Part shown: positions 23,619-25,580 of the stretch, in pieces
Layout: the number at the start of each line of letters is the position of its first letter
Numbering within the stretch: the stretch's first letter is position 1
Assembly: GCA_900544065.1 (NCBI GenBank)
Contig: UQTR01000022.1
Coordinates: 1-25,580, forward strand
Reading direction: 5' to 3'
Length of the DNA stretch: 25,580 nt
Source: an uncultured Collinsella sp.
GTDB lineage: Bacteria > Actinomycetota > Coriobacteriia > Coriobacteriales > Coriobacteriaceae
Made by a program: the position numbers and the translations under genes
Notes under the pieces: model-generated
Seen by the model: only the letters and a program-made list of their open reading frames with translations
Told to the model about the DNA's origin: nothing
The model's database searches: none

Positions 23619-24371
23619 TTAGTGGCAGCCGCAGCCCTCGTGGCCCTCGTGCTCGTGATGGCCGTGACAGCTGCAGGCCTCGCCATGCTCGTGGTCGTGA
23701 CCATGGCAGCCGCACGTGGCCTCGCCGTTCTGCGCGAGCGTGCCGGCGATAAGGGCCTCGACGCAAGCGTCGCAGCTGCCCTGGGCACCTGCGTATACCG
23801 TGATGCCGGCTTGGGCAAGCGCGTTGATAGCGCCACCGCCGATACCGCCGCAGATGAGCGTGTCCACGCCGCCGTTGGCGAGCAGGCCCGCAAGGGCACC
23901 GTGGCCGGTGCCGCCGGTGCCCACGACCTGCTCGTTGAGTACCTTGCCGTCCTGAATGTCGTAGATCTTGAACTGCTCGCTGCGGCCAAAGTGCATAAAG
24001 ATGTTGCCGTTGTCGTACGTGGTTGCCACCCTCATGGTGCCGATCTCCTTTGCTGGCCATGCGGCCGTCGTCGTGGTAATGGGGGAGTACGCGATGTTGC
24101 CGCCTTCGATGACGATCGCCCGTCCATTGACCAGCGCGTTTGCCACCTTGCGATGCGCGCGGCTGCAGATTGCCGCCACCGTGGCGCGGGCAATGCCCAT
24201 GTGCTGGGCGACGGCCTCCTGATTGAGGCTTTCCAGGTCGCACAGCCGCAGGACTTCGAGCTCGTCGACCGTCATATCGATGGCGTCTCCGCTGGCAAGG
24301 CCGTCGGGGGTAAAGCCGCGGTATTCGGGGATGATCCCAACACGGCGCAATTTTTCGCGTCTTCCTGCCAT
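23619..24371 (-). CDS. DUF134 HTH regulator fused to NifX-like domain, with His/Cys-rich tail
   Basis: The 250-residue protein has three parts. Residues 1-95 form a DUF134/UPF0251 domain (RRVGIIPEYRGFTP, then MTVDELEVLRLCDLESLNQEAVA and a helix-turn-helix at about 50-75). Residues 113-215 form a dinitrogenase iron-molybdenum-cofactor (NifX/NifB-C-terminal) fold with HFGRSEQFKIYD, GGTGHG and ICGGIGGGAINAL. The last 31 residues contain 6 Cys and 10 His and should bind metal. No nitrogenase genes are near, and such proteins also occur in non-fixing anaerobes, so a regulator sensing a metal or Fe-S cluster is likely but inferred. Start ATG 24371 follows AAGGAG. An internal ATG at residue 113 (24035) is preceded by AAGGAG at 9 nt and could give a separate NifX-like product. 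It is the only reverse-strand gene. Confidence 0.9.
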   Translation of the reverse strand: MAGRREKLRRVGIIPEYRGFTPDGLASGDAIDMTVDELEVLRLCDLESLNQEAVAQHMGIARATVAAICSRAHRKVANALVNGRAIVIEGGNIAYSPITTTTAAWPAKEIGTMRVATTYDNGNIFMHFGRSEQFKIYDIQDGKVLNEQVVGTGGTGHGALAGLLANGGVDTLICGGIGGGAINALAQAGITVYAGAQGSCDACVEALIAGTLAQNGEATCGCHGHDHEHGEACSCHGHHEHEGHEGCGCH

Positions 24372-24385
24372 ACGTGCTCCTTATC

Positions 24386-24397
24386 TGACATATGTCA
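24386..24397 (-). promoter_or_regulatory. Operator-like palindrome O1
   Basis: A perfect 12-bp palindrome TGACATATGTCA lies just upstream of the DUF134-NifX ribosome-binding site and overlaps the expected transcription start of that gene. A matching copy lies 53 bp away centre to centre. Confidence 0.65.
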
Positions 24398-24402
24398 ACA
24401 AT

Positions 24403-24430
24403 AGAATAGCGAACGCGCAGAATTGCGCAA
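24403..24430 (-). promoter_or_regulatory. Promoter of the DUF134-NifX gene
   Basis: Read on the minus strand, a -35 TTGCGC (24430-24425) and a -10 TATTCT (24408-24403) are spaced by 16 bp. They lie between the two palindromes, with the start site predicted near 24396 inside O1. Confidence 0.6.
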
Positions 24431-24438
24431 GGAATTTC

Positions 24439-24450
24439 TGGCATATGTCA
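24439..24450 (-). promoter_or_regulatory. Operator-like palindrome O2
   Basis: TGGCATATGTCA matches O1 at 11 of 12 positions. It lies 8 bp upstream of the -35 box of the DUF134-NifX promoter. The 53-bp centre spacing is about five helical turns, so proteins on O1 and O2 would face the same side. Confidence 0.6.
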
Positions 24451-24497
24451 GAAAGTGAGGGCTTATGTTTGGGCTGTGGGGCCGCGTGCGCCTGGGC

Positions 24498-24503
24498 TAC
24501 AAT
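24498..24503 (+). promoter_or_regulatory. Candidate -10 box for thyA
   Basis: TACAAT lies 40 nt upstream of the thyA ATG, without a clear -35 at normal spacing. The divergent DUF134-NifX promoter shares this 166-bp gap, so O2 may also affect thyA. Weak call. Confidence 0.35.
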
Positions 24504-24537
24504 GAATCTCGCTTATAGACGACTGACAGGAGGGTCA

Positions 24538-25386
24538 ATGAGCAAAGCTGATCAACAGTTTGTAACCATGTGCCGCGATATTCTTGACCATGGCACCACC
24601 ACCGAGGGCCAAAAGGTTCGCCCGGTGTGGGAGGATGGCACCCCTGCCTATACCATTAAAAACTTTGGTGTCACGGCCCGCTACGACCTGCGTGAGGAGT
24701 TTCCGGCTCTTACCCTGCGTCGTACGGCGCTCAAGTCCGCTATGGACGAGATCCTGTGGATCTATCAGAAGAAGTCCAATAACGTGCATGATCTCAACAG
24801 CCATATTTGGGATGAGTGGGTCGACGAGACCGGCTCCATCGGCAAGGCCTACGGGTATCAGATTGGGCAGAAGAGCCATTATGCCGAGGGCGATTTCGAC
24901 CAGATGGACCGCGTACTGTACGATCTTAAGCACACGCCGTACAGTCGCCGCATCATGACGAACACCTATGTGTTTAGCGACCTGTCCGAGATGCACCTGT
25001 ATCCGTGCGCTTACAGCGTGACCTATAACGTCACGCAGCGTCCGCTGGACGACAAGCCGACGCTCAACATGATTCTCAACCAGCGTAGCCAGGATATTTT
25101 GGCCGCGAACAACTGGAATGTGTGCCAGTACGCCATTTTGCTGATGATGGTCGCGCAGTCGGTCGATATGATCGCTGGCGAGCTGCTGCATGTGATCGCC
25201 GATGCCCACATTTACGACCGTCATGTCGATATCGTCCGCGAGCTTATCGAGCGTCCGCAGTTTGCGGCGCCCAAGGTAACGCTCAACCCGGATGTGCATG
25301 ATTTCTATGCGTTTACGACCGACGACCTGATCGTCGAGGGCTACGAGCACGGTCCGCAGGTTAAGAACATTCCCATTGCGGTGTAG
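24538..25386 (+). CDS. thyA: Thymidylate synthase ThyA
   Basis: ThyA methylates dUMP to dTMP with methylene-tetrahydrofolate, releasing dihydrofolate. I chose ATG 24538 because AGGAGGG sits at 24528-24534; the frame stays open upstream (ATG 24445) but without a ribosome-binding site. The 282-residue protein has the catalytic cysteine at residue 157 in HLYPCAYSVTYNV, followed by RSQD (183-186), NNWNVCQYAIL in place of the common LG.PFN, and DAHIYDRHVDIV. The PCA and NNWN forms mark a subgroup known from firmicutes and some gut actinobacteria. folA begins 9 nt after the stop, so product dihydrofolate is recycled by its operon partner. Confidence 0.97.
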   Translation: MSKADQQFVTMCRDILDHGTTTEGQKVRPVWEDGTPAYTIKNFGVTARYDLREEFPALTLRRTALKSAMDEILWIYQKKSNNVHDLNSHIWDEWVDETGSIGKAYGYQIGQKSHYAEGDFDQMDRVLYDLKHTPYSRRIMTNTYVFSDLSEMHLYPCAYSVTYNVTQRPLDDKPTLNMILNQRSQDILAANNWNVCQYAILLMMVAQSVDMIAGELLHVIADAHIYDRHVDIVRELIERPQFAAPKVTLNPDVHDFYAFTTDDLIVEGYEHGPQVKNIPIAV

Positions 25387-25395
25387 GTGACGCGC

Positions 25396-25580
25396 ATGAC
25401 GTGTAAGCTTTCTGCCATTGTCGCCGTGTGCGATGACTGGGGTATTGGTTGCGAGGGCGACATGGTCGTCTCCAATCGTGCCGACATGCGTCATTTTGTG
25501 GCGTGCACCAAAGGTTGTCCGGTCATTATGGGCCGTAAGACGCTGCTGAGTTTTCCCGGCGGGCGTCCGCTTAAGAACCG
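25396..25580 (+). CDS. folA: Dihydrofolate reductase, N-terminal part (cut by window end)
   Basis: The visible 61 residues match a dihydrofolate reductase, which reduces dihydrofolate with NADPH. They show the opening strand SAIVAVCDDWGIG, then Asp30 of the folate site in RADMRHF, and PVIMGRKT for NADPH binding. The usual LPW before the Asp is missing: MVV stands there, so the active-site tryptophan is Val25. ATG 25396 is preceded by AGGTGA at 25385-25390; a GTG at 25387 directly after the thyA stop is an alternative start. The gene continues past the window. Confidence 0.9.
   Translation, partial: MTCKLSAIVAVCDDWGIGCEGDMVVSNRADMRHFVACTKGCPVIMGRKTLLSFPGGRPLKN

Noticed and set aside
24445..24537. 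Upstream ATG extending ThyA by 31 residues (with a CLGCG motif)
   Set aside because: It lies inside palindrome O2, has no Shine-Dalgarno, and the ATG at 24538 has AGGAGGG and the family's usual N-terminus.

Overview
The window reads as chromosomal core-genome DNA from a high-GC, gut-type actinobacterium, most likely a Coriobacteriia member close to Collinsella. The reasons are the GC-rich codon usage, the actinobacterial-style order coaD / coiled-coil gene / DUF177 / rpmF / acpP / rnc / smc / ftsY / ffh, and the character of the proteins. This placement is by recognition, not by a search. Bases 1-49 are not genomic: they match the end of the Illumina P7 oligo, an 8-base i7 index and the Nextera transposase adapter. 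The true insert starts at about base 50, inside infB, so this is a contig end.

Layout. (1) 50-8132: one long, tightly packed forward gene set, infB-rbfA-nrnA-truB-ribF-dnaG-rpoD. It joins translation initiation and ribosome maturation (IF2, RbfA), nanoRNA turnover (NrnA), tRNA Psi55 (TruB), FMN/FAD synthesis (RibF), primase and the primary sigma factor. Several junctions overlap by 4-8 nt. rpoD also has a candidate promoter of its own and ends at a strong terminator. (2) 8133-8617: an intergenic stretch with a three-unit palindromic repeat (8181-8263), a sigma70-type promoter, tRNA-Asn(GUU) with its terminator, and the leader of the next operon. (3) 8618-13981: asp23-family gene, fakA (DAK2), recG, rsmD, coaD. 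(4) 14050-23498: coiled-coil gene, DUF177, rpmF, then plsX, acpP, rnc, smc, ftsY, ffh. This links ribosomal protein L32, phospholipid and fatty-acid entry steps, RNase III, chromosome condensation and the SRP targeting pathway (Ffh with its receptor FtsY). A terminator-like hairpin sits in the short rpmF-plsX gap. (5) 23619-24371, the only reverse-strand gene: a DUF134 DNA-binding domain fused to a NifX-like domain with a His/Cys-rich tail. Its promoter is flanked by two near-identical 12-bp palindromes. (6) 24538-25580: thyA and the start of folA, coupling dTMP synthesis to regeneration of tetrahydrofolate.

Most genes are ordinary housekeeping genes. I found no phage, CRISPR array, insertion sequence or defence island. 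The points most worth a second look are the repeat at 8181-8263 with compensatory base changes in its inner stem, the twin operator-like palindromes and a possible internal start in the DUF134-NifX gene, the Asp-to-Asn change at a metal-ligand position of RNase III, the attenuator-like hairpin before plsX, promoter-embedded palindromes upstream of rpoD and the coiled-coil gene, and the adapter contamination at the left end.
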